A stretch of DNA of 64,000 nt from Ruminococcaceae bacterium Marseille-P2935 (GTDB taxonomy: Bacteria > Bacillota > Clostridia > Oscillospirales > Ruminococcaceae), in the NCBI GenBank assembly GCA_900104565.1, contig LT629952.1, positions 1-64,000 of the forward strand. The letters are read 5' to 3'. This document shows, one piece after another, positions 26,592 through 36,079 of the stretch. Below the pieces are notes generated by a model that was not told the DNA's origin, searched no databases, and saw only the letters and a program-made list of their open reading frames with translations. The position numbers and the translations under genes are program-made. Positions within the stretch are counted from its first letter, which is position 1. Every line of letters starts with the position of its first letter.

Positions 26592-26620
26592 TTGCTTTTT
26601 GACAAAAATACTGCTAAAAT
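26592..26620 (+). promoter_or_regulatory. Promoter of the lipid-kinase operon
   Basis: TTGCTT (26592-26597) and TAAAAT (26615-26620) are 17 bases apart. A closer TTGACA at 26599 has only ten bases of spacing and is not used. Confidence 0.5.
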
Positions 26621-26650
26621 CTAGGGGAGGTTATGGTTTGGAGGAATAAG

Positions 26651-27562
26651 ATGAAACATTGTTTTATCATCAATCCTGTTGCGGGAAAACGGGATCTGCA
26701 GCAGGAATTATATCGGCGCATTTTAAATGCGGCCGAGAAGCGGCAGGAAAAATATGAGGTTTATTTTACCATTGGTAAAAAAGACGCTACCGAATATGTA
26801 CGCCGGATTTTAAAAAATCGGCAGGAACCGGTGCGTTTTTATGCTTGCGGTGGGGATGGAACCCTAAATGAGGTTGTAAATGGAATAGCGGGCGCGCAGG
26901 ATGTTTCGGTTGGAATGATACCCTGCGGAACCGGCAATGATTTTATCAAAAATTTTTCGGGGAATCTCGATTTTCTTAATATTGAAGCACAGCTACAGGG
27001 GAGGCTGCAAACTGTTGATCTGATCCGGTATGGAGAAGACTATGCTGTTAATATGTGCAATATTGGTTTTGATGCCAGCGTTGCCCACAATATGGTACGA
27101 TTTAAAAGACTTCCTTTGTTAAAGGGAAGCGGCGCCTATTCTATGTCGGTCCTTTACTGTCTGGCCAGCCGGCTGGGGAATGAACTGTCAGTTCAGCTGG
27201 ATGACGGGGCCGAGGTACATAACCATTTTTTGTTGTCTTTAGCGGCCAATGGGTTTTGTTATGGGGGAGGTTACTTTGGCGCCCCCAGGGCCAAGGTGGA
27301 TGACGGGCTTTTAGATTTTTGTGCTGTAAAAAAAATCTCTCGTTTTAAAATTATGGATTTGATTCAATATTATAAAAAAGGCCAGCACCTGGAAATCCCC
27401 AAGCTGGAACCTTATATCACCTATTATCAGTGCAAAAAGCTTCGATTTGCCTCTGCACTGCCATTTGTAGTCTGCGTGGATGGTGAGACCTTCCAAACCC
27501 GGGAGATTGAATTCCAGGTTGTGCCGAAGGCGCTGCAATTTATTGTTCCGGAAAGGCGATAA
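26651..27562 (+). CDS. Diacylglycerol/lipid kinase family protein (YegS/DgkB-like)
   Basis: A 303-residue cytosolic kinase that phosphorylates a lipid such as diacylglycerol. Motifs are INPVAGKR at the start, the nucleotide loop GGDGTLNEVVNG near residue 76, and PCGTGNDFIKNF. GAGG lies six to seven bases before ATG 26651; the upstream ATG at 26633 has no such support. The pentapeptide-repeat gene follows two bases later, so they share a transcript. Confidence 0.92.
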   Translation: MKHCFIINPVAGKRDLQQELYRRILNAAEKRQEKYEVYFTIGKKDATEYVRRILKNRQEPVRFYACGGDGTLNEVVNGIAGAQDVSVGMIPCGTGNDFIKNFSGNLDFLNIEAQLQGRLQTVDLIRYGEDYAVNMCNIGFDASVAHNMVRFKRLPLLKGSGAYSMSVLYCLASRLGNELSVQLDDGAEVHNHFLLSLAANGFCYGGGYFGAPRAKVDDGLLDFCAVKKISRFKIMDLIQYYKKGQHLEIPKLEPYITYYQCKKLRFASALPFVVCVDGETFQTREIEFQVVPKALQFIVPERR

Positions 27563-27564
27563 AA

Positions 27565-28167
27565 ATGTTTGAATTTAGTGGCAACTATTACGAGAAAATT
27601 CGTTGGGAAGGGGACCTTTCAGAGCAAGAGCTGGAGGGAGTGACCTTTGTGGAATGCAGTTTTCGCATGGTGCGATTAAACGAGCTGATCACGCGGAGTT
27701 GCACTTTTGACCGGTGTGATTTTAGCTTTGCACGTCTGGGGGCATCTCAGCATTTTCGCTCCGCTTTTTTAAATTGCAAATGGAATGGGGCAAGTTTGTT
27801 TGGTGCGTGCTTGAAGGACTGTAAATGTACCGGCTGCGATTTTTCCGGTTCCGACCTGTCGGGGACTATTATTACTGGCGGCAGCTATGCTTTTACCAAT
27901 TGGAATGAGTGCGACCTAAGAGATATGGATTTTACCGGTATTAAACTGGAGCATGCTGATTTTAGGGGCTGTAATTTGCAAAAGGCTATTTTTAAAGATT
28001 GTGATCTGACCTCAGCTATGCTTCAGGGCGCCAACTTGAAGAACGCTGACCTGCGCGGAGCGGTAACAAATGGGGTTGATCTTGGGGGATTAACCTTTCA
28101 GAAGACGAAGTTGGATTTGCAGCAGGCGGTACAGCTTGCCGAAAGCTTGGGCGCAAAGGTTTTGTAG
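27565..28167 (+). CDS. Pentapeptide-repeat protein
   Basis: A 200-residue protein built of A(D/N)LXX-type repeats, clear from about residue 40 to 180: for example CDFSGSDLSGTIITG, CDLRDMDFTGIKLEHADFRG, and ANLKNADLRGAV. Such proteins fold as a right-handed four-sided helix. Qnr and MfpA, which mimic DNA and protect gyrase, have the same size and repeat type, but the fold alone does not prove that role. It is cotranscribed with the lipid-kinase gene (two-base gap). Confidence 0.88.
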   Translation: MFEFSGNYYEKIRWEGDLSEQELEGVTFVECSFRMVRLNELITRSCTFDRCDFSFARLGASQHFRSAFLNCKWNGASLFGACLKDCKCTGCDFSGSDLSGTIITGGSYAFTNWNECDLRDMDFTGIKLEHADFRGCNLQKAIFKDCDLTSAMLQGANLKNADLRGAVTNGVDLGGLTFQKTKLDLQQAVQLAESLGAKVL

Positions 28168-28370
28168 CAGCCATTTAATCTGGACCAATTGCTGCGGCTG
28201 TAAAAGGAATATTTTCTTTTTAACCGGGGGAATCAGGCTTTTTGGTGCTAGGCTTCAGCAACGGCTGAAGCCCCCCTGAGAGGAACCCTAGAAAATTAGC
28301 TATGGGTTATTAGTGATGAGTAAAACCAGCCAGCTTTTCTACAGGAAAAGTTGAAGCGGTATGGTATGTT

Positions 28371-28463
28371 GACGGCGGCATATCAACCAAAACGAACTAT
28401 GAAAAACTAACAAATCAAGCTAGGTTTAGAAAGAACAGTGCAATTTATGACACTGCTCTTTTG
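28371..28463 (+). pseudogene. Relic of a second spoIIID 3' end with its terminator
   Basis: Read in frame from 28371, the DNA gives DGGISTKTNYEKLTNQAR, aligning with RGGMATKTKYEKLKKTR at the end of SpoIIID. The similarity continues beyond the coding end: GCTAGGTTTAGAAAGAACAGTGC matches in outline the intact copy, and ACAGTGC...ACTGCTCTTTT is a worn copy of its terminator. No HTH region is found upstream and the stop codon is lost, so this is a fragment. Confidence 0.6.
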
Positions 28464-28573
28464 TAATGCTGCTGGAAAGGTTTTAAACTACTAATTACCG
28501 TCTTCTTTGGGCAATGATGTATGATATGATAAAAGGCTACCATATAAACTGTGTTAAGATTAAAAGAATAATC

Positions 28574-28606
28574 AAAAAACAGCTGATTTTCATCAGCTGT
28601 TTTTTT
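28574..28606. terminator. Terminator in the intergenic region after the pentapeptide gene
   Basis: AAAAAACAGCTGA (28574-28586) pairs with TCAGCTGTTTTTT around TTTTCA. It is 400 bases from the nearest upstream gene, so it may end a read-through transcript or an unseen small RNA. Confidence 0.8.
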
Positions 28607-28762
28607 AACCGCTTTATATTAATATTTGGGATGTGAGCGCATCTGAATCATTGCCTGAATGATGACGTGAAGAACATCAGCAGAATTAATTTTAACATAT
28701 ATTTTTCTGTTTTTTCAGGAACAGCTGCATACTTGGGTTTCAATTTATTAAATGTAATGGCC

Positions 28763-28846
28763 GCAACATCTTTATGTTGCCTTTCTACTTATACCGTTGG
28801 GTGTTGACGCTTAACGGGAAGATGATAGGTTCGAACACCCATTTTT
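28763..28846. other. Two further hairpins in the same gap
   Basis: GCAACAT...ATGTTGC (about 28763-28780) and TGGGTGTT (28798-28805) with AACACCCA (28834-28841), the latter followed by TTTTT. The second contains GGTTCGAAC, which recalls a tRNA T-loop, but no full cloverleaf can be drawn. Confidence 0.4.
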
Positions 28847-28888
28847 CTATGGAAGGGGTGCAGCATTTTTTACCTATGGTTTGAAATG

Positions 28889-28936
28889 ATATCAACAGAG
28901 GAGCCGCAAACTTGCGGCTCCTCTGTTGATATTTTG
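28889..28936. terminator. Strong hairpin downstream of the MATE gene
   Basis: A near-perfect inverted repeat of about 20 base pairs (28889-28909 with 28912-28932) followed by TTTTGTAG on the plus strand. It lies about 110 bases past the stop codon of the minus-strand MATE gene and probably ends transcription. Confidence 0.7.
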
Positions 28937-29045
28937 TAGTTTTTCAAATACATACACTGTCTCAAGACCATTCCGGTTACAGGGAATGTAACGGTTTTCG
29001 AGTTTACATGATTGCCCGAAAGGGTGGTTTCTTTTGTACAGGCGC

Positions 29046-30413
29046 TTATCCTTCTTTCGGGGAATACGGAATAGGCATTACTGTGAGCAGCCTGCTTTTT
29101 TGAGTATAATAAAACCAGATGCCAAATATATCTGCCAGCGCCCAGCCAATCGGTACCGACCACCATATCCCAAGCATTCCAACTGTTGGAATAGCCGATA
29201 GGGTATAGGCCAGCACTACACGGAATCCCAGAGAAATAACGGTCAGTACAATAGAAATAAGCGATTTACCCAAACCCCGATAGAAGCCATATAATAAAAA
29301 CAACACGCCAATTCCCACATAGAAGGCCCCCTCTATGTGAAGATACTGTACACCAATTTGAATAATTTGTGTTTCTTCCGCTTTTACAAACAGCAGCATC
29401 AAAGGCTTGGCAAACAGGCACACACATGCAGATGCAGCCAGGCAAAATATGCTGGAGATTTTAACTGCAGTCAATGCACCTTGGTGAATCCGATCAGCTT
29501 TGCCGGCACCGTGATTCTGGGCGATAAAGGTAGCAAAGGCATTGCCAAAGTCCTGAGCCGGCATATAGGCAAAGGCGTCAATCTTTACCACAGCTGCAAA
29601 AGCAGCGCTGGCAGCAAAGCCAAAGCTGTTTACCAGCCCCTGCACCATTAAAATGCCAAAATTCATAATAGACTGCTGAATTGCAGTTAATATAGAACTG
29701 TTCACAATTCGATACAATAGATGTTTACTGTAATGCATGTGACGTTTTGTTGGGCAAATCTGCCTGGCTTTATAAAAAAAGTACACCGTAATGCATGTTG
29801 CTGACAGTGCCTGAGCGACTACAGTAGCTAGGGCTGCTCCTGCAACCCCCATATCAAAGCAGAGAATAAAAATTAGATCAAGTACAATATTGGTAATTGC
29901 GGCAACCGCCAGAAATATTAGCGGAACTATGGTGTTGCCAATACTGCGAAGTACACATGCAAAAAAATTATAAATAGATACAAAGGTCATTCCTGTAAAA
30001 ATTATTTTTAAATAAGTGCGTGTAAATGCAATCGCTTCTTGAGGAATGTTGAGCCAGACAATAAATTGTTCAAGCAGCAAAAAGGCGAGGGCATTGATGA
30101 TCAATGAAAGAATAAAAATGAATACAAAGGAATTAAAAATACTGGTTTTCATATCATCAATTTGTTTTGCACCATAAAGCTGTGAAAAAACCACGCTGCT
30201 GCCCATGCATAAACCTAAAATAATGGAAGTCAGCAAAACCATAAGTGCATAAGATGACCCAACTGCAGACAGGGCTGTTGGTCCAATTGTTTTGCCAACA
30301 ATCAATGTATCGGCTACATTATATAGTTGCTGAAGCAGGTTGCCTGCAATCATGGGCAGGCTGAACATAATTAATGAGCGCCCAATTCTTCCGGTGATTA
30401 AGTGTTGTTCCAC
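29046..30413 (-). CDS. MATE family efflux transporter
   Basis: A 455-residue membrane protein with twelve hydrophobic segments in two halves. The start GRSLIMFSLPMIAGNLLQQL followed by YNVADTLIVG is the usual beginning of bacterial MATE proteins of the DinF/NorM type, which export drugs or metabolites in exchange for Na+ or H+. The second half has the matching AFAYMPAQDFGNAFATFIAQ region. Substrate unknown. It stands alone with long gaps on both sides. Confidence 0.94.
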   Translation of the reverse strand: MEQHLITGRIGRSLIMFSLPMIAGNLLQQLYNVADTLIVGKTIGPTALSAVGSSYALMVLLTSIILGLCMGSSVVFSQLYGAKQIDDMKTSIFNSFVFIFILSLIINALAFLLLEQFIVWLNIPQEAIAFTRTYLKIIFTGMTFVSIYNFFACVLRSIGNTIVPLIFLAVAAITNIVLDLIFILCFDMGVAGAALATVVAQALSATCITVYFFYKARQICPTKRHMHYSKHLLYRIVNSSILTAIQQSIMNFGILMVQGLVNSFGFAASAAFAAVVKIDAFAYMPAQDFGNAFATFIAQNHGAGKADRIHQGALTAVKISSIFCLAASACVCLFAKPLMLLFVKAEETQIIQIGVQYLHIEGAFYVGIGVLFLLYGFYRGLGKSLISIVLTVISLGFRVVLAYTLSAIPTVGMLGIWWSVPIGWALADIFGIWFYYTQKSRLLTVMPIPYSPKEG

Positions 30414-30866
30414 AAATAATAATCTCCTAACAAATATCTTTTTTAAAACTATTGCTGCCCGTGCTGACTTTACAAAAGCTGGATGCTTTCAAACAGCATT
30501 TGGCAAAATAATAAGATGAATAGCAGGTTTATGGGGTATGGGGAAAGTTAAAATTACTTATTGTTTTTACAATGGGATTTAACTGCCATTTTTTGTGGTA
30601 ATTAATATAAACTGCCTTGCGAAGAGATCATAAAGAGAATCCTGAATATGCATCAGCCGGGCTAAGGGAAATCTAAAATCTCCCATCCTTATCTGCATTC
30701 ACCAAAATGGTAACTGTGTTAAAATCAGGAATACAGATCTGTTCCTGCACTTTTAAGCGGAATACTTGTCGGTTTTCCATTAGAGAAAAACGACAAGCAG
30801 AACCAGTGATTTATTTTTGTACCAGTAGTAAAAACGATAAATCTGTGCAAACCGATAAAGACATGG
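30414..30866. other. Intergenic region upstream of the MATE gene
   Basis: No gene or known RNA is recognised. An open frame at 30707-30940 overlaps a terminator and lacks a ribosome binding site. Confidence 0.5.
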
Positions 30867-30906
30867 AAAAAGTGATACCCCCAAAAATTTGCGGGTATCA
30901 CCTTTT
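30867..30906 (-). terminator. Terminator of the larB-to-ybaK gene run
   Basis: GTGATACCC and GGGTATCAC form a stem extended by AAAA and TTTT. On the minus strand it is followed by CTTTTTCC. It lies 40 bases after the ybaK-like stop codon. Confidence 0.82.
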
Positions 30907-30946
30907 CATATCCAAGGCCAGTATAATTTTCAGTATGTAGTTTTTT

Positions 30947-31435
30947 CTATATTTGCGAATCTTCCCGCCAACCTTTGCAGACATCTACCCATTTTTGGGC
31001 ACCTGAGTATTGAGCCAGCTCGTTACAGGTAAGCTCAATAGCAGAATTACTGCTGCCTGCCGCGGGAAATACCGTGTCAAAACGCTGGAGAGAGACATCT
31101 AAATACACTTTGGTTGCAGGGTTTGCAAGAGCAAAGGGGCAAACCCCTCCCACTGCATGGCCGGTATATTCGATGGCCTGTTCTGGGGTGAGCATTTTGG
31201 CTTTTAAGCCAAACTCATGCTTATATGATGAATTATCAATCTTTGCATCACCGGCAGTAACTACCAGAATACATCCATCTCCATTTAAAAAGGAAAGTGT
31301 TTTGGCAATTCGAGCAGGTATTACTTGCAAAGTCTGAGCTGCCAGCTCTACCGTTGCACTGGAGGTATCGAATACTAAAATGTCGTTTTCACGACCGAAT
31401 TGTTTAAAGTAATCTTTGACCGTTTCTATGGACAA
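30947..31435 (-). CDS. YbaK/EbsC-type aminoacyl-tRNA editing protein
   Basis: A 162-residue stand-alone editing domain that hydrolyses mischarged tRNAs (for example Cys-tRNA(Pro) in YbaK). The conserved Lys lies in PARIAKTLSFL, and GHAVGGVCPFA is the GxxxGxxxPFG-like motif. Specificity (YbaK versus ProX-like) is not decided here. It is the last gene in a minus-strand run with fbp, 21 bases after it. Confidence 0.9.
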   Translation of the reverse strand: MSIETVKDYFKQFGRENDILVFDTSSATVELAAQTLQVIPARIAKTLSFLNGDGCILVVTAGDAKIDNSSYKHEFGLKAKMLTPEQAIEYTGHAVGGVCPFALANPATKVYLDVSLQRFDTVFPAAGSSNSAIELTCNELAQYSGAQKWVDVCKGWREDSQI

Positions 31436-31456
31436 ATTGAATTCCTCTTTTCTGTA

Positions 31457-33454
31457 CTATGCTTTTGCTGGATGAAAACTTTCGGTTTCTTTAATGACGC
31501 CCATGCGATAGGCAGCCAAAAGCAGTTTGAGCTCCTGAATATTTTTTTGTATTATCTGGCCTGAATCGGTTTGAGAAACTTTTATACGTGAGGTAACCGT
31601 CTCGAAAACCTTAGTAACTGAAAAAATATCGGAGTTTTCCCGAATGGCATTTGCCGAGCCGGCAAACGGTTGATGGGAAGAGATTCGGGTGCCATAGGAA
31701 TTATAAATTAAAGTATAACCCGCAATTCCAGTTTTAGGCTGATATGCCCGGCAAAAACCGCCATCTATCACAATTAAGCGCCCGTTCGCTTTAATTGGGC
31801 TTTCGCCGTCTTTGGAATGAACCGGCACATGCCCGTTAATAATATGAGAATGGGCTCCATCCAAACCAAATTCCAGTAAAATTCGAATACAGGCCTCTTC
31901 ATTATCGGTAAATTGATAATATGCATTTTTGGGCTCTATCCAGGTGGATTCTTCCTCAATTAACAGCCGTTCGAATGTGGTCATTTTGGTTCGGCCAAAT
32001 AGCGGAGAGTTGCGGCCGCACCATAAGAACCATAAAAAATCTTCGCCATACCGTTTGTCCTGAGAACAAGCAGGTGCGTAGTACCCCTGGCGGGCAAGCG
32101 CATCTGCATAATCCATAAACGCTTTCCCTTTGCGTTTTTCCCCCTCGAACTCAAACTCCATAAAAGTTCCGTCAGGCTCCATAGGAATGCAGCCATGAAA
32201 CAGCAGGTTGGAGTTAAAGCATTTATACAGGCTGCCATTGGAATAAAGAAACCTTACATGCTTTTGCAGTTTTTCGCTGCGGGCAAATGCAGCGGTAAGC
32301 TGTTCCACCAAGACTCGTTCCTCTTCGCTGAGACGGTAAGGGTCATTCGGGTCGATTGTGGGGAAGCTGCAATCGGTAAGATTGTAGGTGCTGCCGTCAA
32401 TCACAACCGTTCCAGCTTCATAATCGATAAAGTTTAACATCAACCGGTCATTCATGTTATATTCTGGGTGACGCAGAATAATTTGCCCCTCTAATTTTAA
32501 TTGAATAATAGCAATTGCTTTATGCATCTGCGCCACTAGCTGCAAATCTTTAGGGTTATAGCGGGCTTCCTGCAGGGTACGCGGCCAGAAACGCATATAG
32601 TTGTCCTGGTAAACCTCCTGGGCAAATACCGCCAAAGGCCGAAGGCTAATACCATATCCCAGTTCAATCACTTCCAGGTTATTGTACTGCATCGAAAGAT
32701 TCAGAACATTGGCAATGCAGGCACCGTTTCCGGCAGCTGCACCCATCCACAGGATGTCGTGGTTTCCCCACTGAATATCCACCGAATGGTGGCTGAGCAG
32801 TTTGTCCATAACAATGTCGGCACGGGGACCGCGGTCAAAAATATCGCCTACCATGTGCAGACGGTCTACCACCAGCCGTTTGATGAGGCCGGAAAGGGCT
32901 GAAATAAATGCGTCTGCCCGGTCAATATCAATGATGGTAGAGATGATCTTTTCGTAATATAAATCCTTATTATTGGTTTCATAGTTGGTGTGAAGCAGTT
33001 CGTCAATAATATACTCAAAATCTTCCGGCAAGGCTTTGCGCACCTTCGACCTGGTGTATTTTGAAGAGACAAGCCGGCAAATATCGATTAGGCGGTGCAG
33101 GGTAATGCGGTACCACTCATTCATATCGGCAGTATTGCGCTTTACTTCCTGCAGTTTTTGCTTGGGATAATAAATTAAGGTGGCAAGGGAGGCTCTCTCT
33201 GCCGCCGGTACACTATTTTGGTAAAGCATGTCCACTTTTTCTTTTATTACGCCAGATGCATTATTAAGAATATGTGTAAACGCTTCATATTCTCCATGAA
33301 TATCACTGAGAAAGTGTTCTGTTCCTTTGGGCAGGTCTAAAATAGCCTGTAAATTGATAATTTCGGTAGAGGCCTTTTGAATGGTTGGATATTGCTTAGC
33401 CAGCAATTCCAGATACTTCAGGTTCTCCATGACCTCCTTTTCGGATATCACCAT
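31457..33454 (-). CDS. fbp: Fructose-1,6-bisphosphatase, class III
   Basis: A 665-residue gluconeogenic enzyme of the Firmicute-specific class III, which has a calcineurin-like metallophosphatase core. Metal-site motifs are DIHGEYEAF (near residue 50), GDIFDRGPRAD and GNHDILWMG, with a later INGHVPV. The length fits Bacillus Fbp (about 670). Start supported by GAGGAGG ahead of the ATG. It is preceded by the udp-like gene (50 bases) and followed by the YbaK-like gene (21 bases). Confidence 0.96.
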   Translation of the reverse strand: MVISEKEVMENLKYLELLAKQYPTIQKASTEIINLQAILDLPKGTEHFLSDIHGEYEAFTHILNNASGVIKEKVDMLYQNSVPAAERASLATLIYYPKQKLQEVKRNTADMNEWYRITLHRLIDICRLVSSKYTRSKVRKALPEDFEYIIDELLHTNYETNNKDLYYEKIISTIIDIDRADAFISALSGLIKRLVVDRLHMVGDIFDRGPRADIVMDKLLSHHSVDIQWGNHDILWMGAAAGNGACIANVLNLSMQYNNLEVIELGYGISLRPLAVFAQEVYQDNYMRFWPRTLQEARYNPKDLQLVAQMHKAIAIIQLKLEGQIILRHPEYNMNDRLMLNFIDYEAGTVVIDGSTYNLTDCSFPTIDPNDPYRLSEEERVLVEQLTAAFARSEKLQKHVRFLYSNGSLYKCFNSNLLFHGCIPMEPDGTFMEFEFEGEKRKGKAFMDYADALARQGYYAPACSQDKRYGEDFLWFLWCGRNSPLFGRTKMTTFERLLIEEESTWIEPKNAYYQFTDNEEACIRILLEFGLDGAHSHIINGHVPVHSKDGESPIKANGRLIVIDGGFCRAYQPKTGIAGYTLIYNSYGTRISSHQPFAGSANAIRENSDIFSVTKVFETVTSRIKVSQTDSGQIIQKNIQELKLLLAAYRMGVIKETESFHPAKA

Positions 33455-33504
33455 GAATCCGTATCCTCCTCTTAAATTGAGTAGTTTACATGGTCATGTA
33501 AAAC

Positions 33505-34269
33505 TTATCTTTTGGCTTTGTCGGCAAGAATTGTGGCACGCATTGCTTCTACCGCTACTCGAACTGCTTTTTCGGTGTCGTGGGTACTTTCGTCCACGAT
33601 TCCGTTACGGAGACGCTCCTGATTTTGGCAAACAAGGAAAACGCTGCCTGCCCGGCATTTTAAGGTGCTGGAAACCACAAACAGTGCGGCTGATTCCATC
33701 TCGGAGCACAGGGTTCCGCCCTGAATCCAGGCGTTCCATTTATTGATCAGCTCATAACCCACCGGCTGGCGTTCAGGGGCATGCTGGCCGTAAAACGAGT
33801 CCTTGCATTCTACAATGCCGACATGGGAGTCGTAGCCAAGTTTTTCGGCAGCCTCAACAAGGCTTTTGGTAATATAATAATCAGCAACAGCAGGAAATTC
33901 GATCGGCATATATTCTTTTGAAGTGCCTTCCATGCGAATGGCGCCAGTGGCAATTACTACGTCACCGGGTTTTACCTGCAGTTGTATGCCGCCCGAGGTG
34001 CCAATGCGAATGAACGTGTCGGCGCCAATTGCATGCAGTTCCTCCACGGCGATAGAAGCAGACGGCCCGCCAATCCCGGTGGAAGTAACGCTGATCTTTT
34101 CGCCCTCTAAGGTTCCGGTATAGGTAACGTATTCACGGTTCTGCGCAATTTTTACCGGATTATCAAAATATTTGGCAATTTTTTCGCAGCGGCCTGGGTC
34201 GCCCGGCAAAATTACATACCGTCCGACATCGCCCTCTTTACAATGAATATGATATTGAAGCTCACTCAT
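33505..34269 (-). CDS. udp: Uridine phosphorylase
   Basis: A 254-residue nucleoside phosphorylase (PNP/UDP family) that splits uridine to uracil and ribose-1-phosphate. Motifs are [19 protein letters not shown], the phosphate-site [26 protein letters not shown], and SEMESAALF near the ribose site. ATG 34269 overlaps the end of the upstream gene by four bases (ATGA), showing coupling. The pairing with fbp suggests use of the released sugar phosphate, an inference. Confidence 0.93.
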   Translation of the reverse strand: MSELQYHIHCKEGDVGRYVILPGDPGRCEKIAKYFDNPVKIAQNREYVTYTGTLEGEKISVTSTGIGGPSASIAVEELHAIGADTFIRIGTSGGIQLQVKPGDVVIATGAIRMEGTSKEYMPIEFPAVADYYITKSLVEAAEKLGYDSHVGIVECKDSFYGQHAPERQPVGYELINKWNAWIQGGTLCSEMESAALFVVSSTLKCRAGSVFLVCQNQERLRNGIVDESTHDTEKAVRVAVEAMRATILADKAKR

Positions 34270-35231
34270 TTTACATCCTCCTGTTTTTCCTCTGATAGGT
34301 ATTTTAATGGGTTGCCATCATCCAGCGGAAGCATTTCTTCCTGAAAGAAGGGCTCGCCCTTTTGAATACAATCGGTCATTTGTAAAATAAATTGACACGC
34401 CTCTGGAACAGCATGACAGATCAGGTCCGGTACGCTTTCATTATGAAAGACCTCGGGTTCTCTAAAGTGCTTCCAGGTCCTATGTTCCAAATTTAAAATA
34501 TCATACGTAATCTTTCCAAGCCTAAAGCTGGCGCAATAAGTATTCAGCTGGCGGTGAACCAATTCCAGTGATTTTGCAAAAATAAAGCTGAAAAAACCTG
34601 TTGGGTCCAGCATAACGCGTTCTTTGCGGTAAAAATTATTGAAACACAGTCGAATATCTTCGGCGGAAAAATCTCCGTGATAGACCTCTTTTAACAGGAA
34701 TACATAAAGATTTTCTGCGGCGCTGCGTGCCATTTGATCAGCCATTAAGCCTTTATTCATGGGGAAATGGCGAACATCTTCTTTTGTAATTAAATGAAAG
34801 AATGCGGTATCTAAATCACTTTCCAGCCGCAGGTGAATTCCATAGGGGACCGAAGAGCGGTATTGTGGGCGAAATTTTTCCTGCATATAGTACACATAAG
34901 GATGAACAGTTTTATCTAAAACATAATGACACAGAAACCCGAAAATATAGCTGGCGCTTGGAAGAAAGTTTTCGGTATCCTTCTGATTGATCAGGTAGCA
35001 GGACATTTTATGAATCAGCTCAGAAGTTTTTTGCTCGTGAAAGTAACGGCCATATTCTTCGAGCACATCTGGTTTTCCGCTGAAACCACCGTGAGAAAAT
35101 AATATATCAGGGCCCTGGGTACCCCATTCATAGGCTGCAGGATTAGAGTCGATCCAACTGAAAACAGGGGAGTCACATAAGGAATCCTTTACCATTTGCC
35201 CAAATAGAACATGAGTTACAAAGGACGGCAT
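34266..35231 (-). CDS. Zinc-dependent phospholipase C family protein
   Basis: A 321-residue protein with the fold signature of the PF00882 family: [13 protein letters not shown] at the start, [28 protein letters not shown] with the metal-binding His and Asp residues, and a C-terminal extension. No signal peptide is visible, so it is probably cytosolic, and phospholipase activity should not be assumed. It is coupled to udp by a four-base overlap. Confidence 0.85.
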   Translation of the reverse strand: MPSFVTHVLFGQMVKDSLCDSPVFSWIDSNPAAYEWGTQGPDILFSHGGFSGKPDVLEEYGRYFHEQKTSELIHKMSCYLINQKDTENFLPSASYIFGFLCHYVLDKTVHPYVYYMQEKFRPQYRSSVPYGIHLRLESDLDTAFFHLITKEDVRHFPMNKGLMADQMARSAAENLYVFLLKEVYHGDFSAEDIRLCFNNFYRKERVMLDPTGFFSFIFAKSLELVHRQLNTYCASFRLGKITYDILNLEHRTWKHFREPEVFHNESVPDLICHAVPEACQFILQMTDCIQKGEPFFQEEMLPLDDGNPLKYLSEEKQEDVK

Positions 35232-35314
35232 AGCAAGCTCCTTTCTGAAAAATACTGCAAGTATTTTAGCTATGATCTATCTTACGAAAAAAGCCCTGTT
35301 TTATGCTCAGGCTA

Positions 35315-36079
35315 TCATAATTTATTTATCATGCTGGCTAAATATCCGGCACCAAAACCATTATCAATATTTACAACGCTTACTCCGCTTGCACAGCTGT
35401 TTAGCATACATAAAAGCGCCGAAAGCCCGCCAAAACTAGCGCCATACCCAACACTGGTAGGTACTGCAATGACCGGTTTGTCGACCAGACCGCCCACGAC
35501 GCTGGCAAGCGCACCTTCCATTCCGGCGACTGCAATGATCACATTTGCCGCGTGCAGCCGGTCTAAATTATCTAATAACCTATGAAGACCAGCGACTCCT
35601 ACATCATAAATGCGATCTACTTTATTCCCCAAAGTTTCCGCCGTAACAGCTGCCTCTTCCGCCACAGGAATATCAGCGGTGCCGCCGGTAACAACGGCCA
35701 GTGTTTTACCGGCCGGCAAAACCTCCTGCCGTTTTACTACTACAATACGTGCTAAATCATAATAGGCAGCTTCAGGGGTAATTTTTTTAACCGCATCAAA
35801 CACTTCTTTCGATGCTCTGGTGGCAAGGATATTCCGCTCTCCCTTTTCTAACATGTTTTTTACAATCCCCTGAATATGTTCCAGTTGTTTGCCCTGGCAG
35901 AAAATTACTTCAGGGTAACCATTGCGCAGCTGCCGATGGTGATCAATTTTGGCAAACCCTAAATCGCTGTAGGGGAGTTCTTTTAACAGCTTGACCGCAC
36001 TGTCGGTATCCAGTTCTCCAGATCGGATTTGCAATACAATTTCGGTTAATCGCTGCTGGTCCATGCCGTTCACATCCAT
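35315..36079 (-). CDS. larB: Nickel-pincer cofactor biosynthesis protein LarB
   Basis: LarB carboxylates and hydrolyses nicotinate adenine dinucleotide, the first step to the Ni-pincer cofactor of lactate racemase. The 254-residue protein has the PurE-like core: VVTGGTADIPVAEEAAVTAE, DVGVAGLHRLL, VAGMEGALASVVGGLVDKPV and AVPTSVGYGASFGGLSALL. LarC and LarE are not in this window. The start could also be the internal ATG at 36064; neither has a strong Shine-Dalgarno. It is about 80 bases upstream of the phospholipase-like gene and may head a five-gene run. Confidence 0.93.
   Translation of the reverse strand: MDVNGMDQQRLTEIVLQIRSGELDTDSAVKLLKELPYSDLGFAKIDHHRQLRNGYPEVIFCQGKQLEHIQGIVKNMLEKGERNILATRASKEVFDAVKKITPEAAYYDLARIVVVKRQEVLPAGKTLAVVTGGTADIPVAEEAAVTAETLGNKVDRIYDVGVAGLHRLLDNLDRLHAANVIIAVAGMEGALASVVGGLVDKPVIAVPTSVGYGASFGGLSALLCMLNSCASGVSVVNIDNGFGAGYLASMINKL

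Noticed and set aside
26599-26604. Consensus TTGACA as -35 of the lipid-kinase gene, also resembling a Spo0A box (TTTTGTCAAAAA)
   Set aside because: Spacing to the -10 is only ten bases, and the Spo0A match is of the weaker TGTCAAA form that arises by chance in AT-rich DNA.
28798-28841. tRNA-like sequence with GGTTCGAAC and a paired TGGGTGTT/AACACCCA stem
   Set aside because: The loop is only 28 bases and no D or anticodon arms can be drawn; treated as a hairpin.
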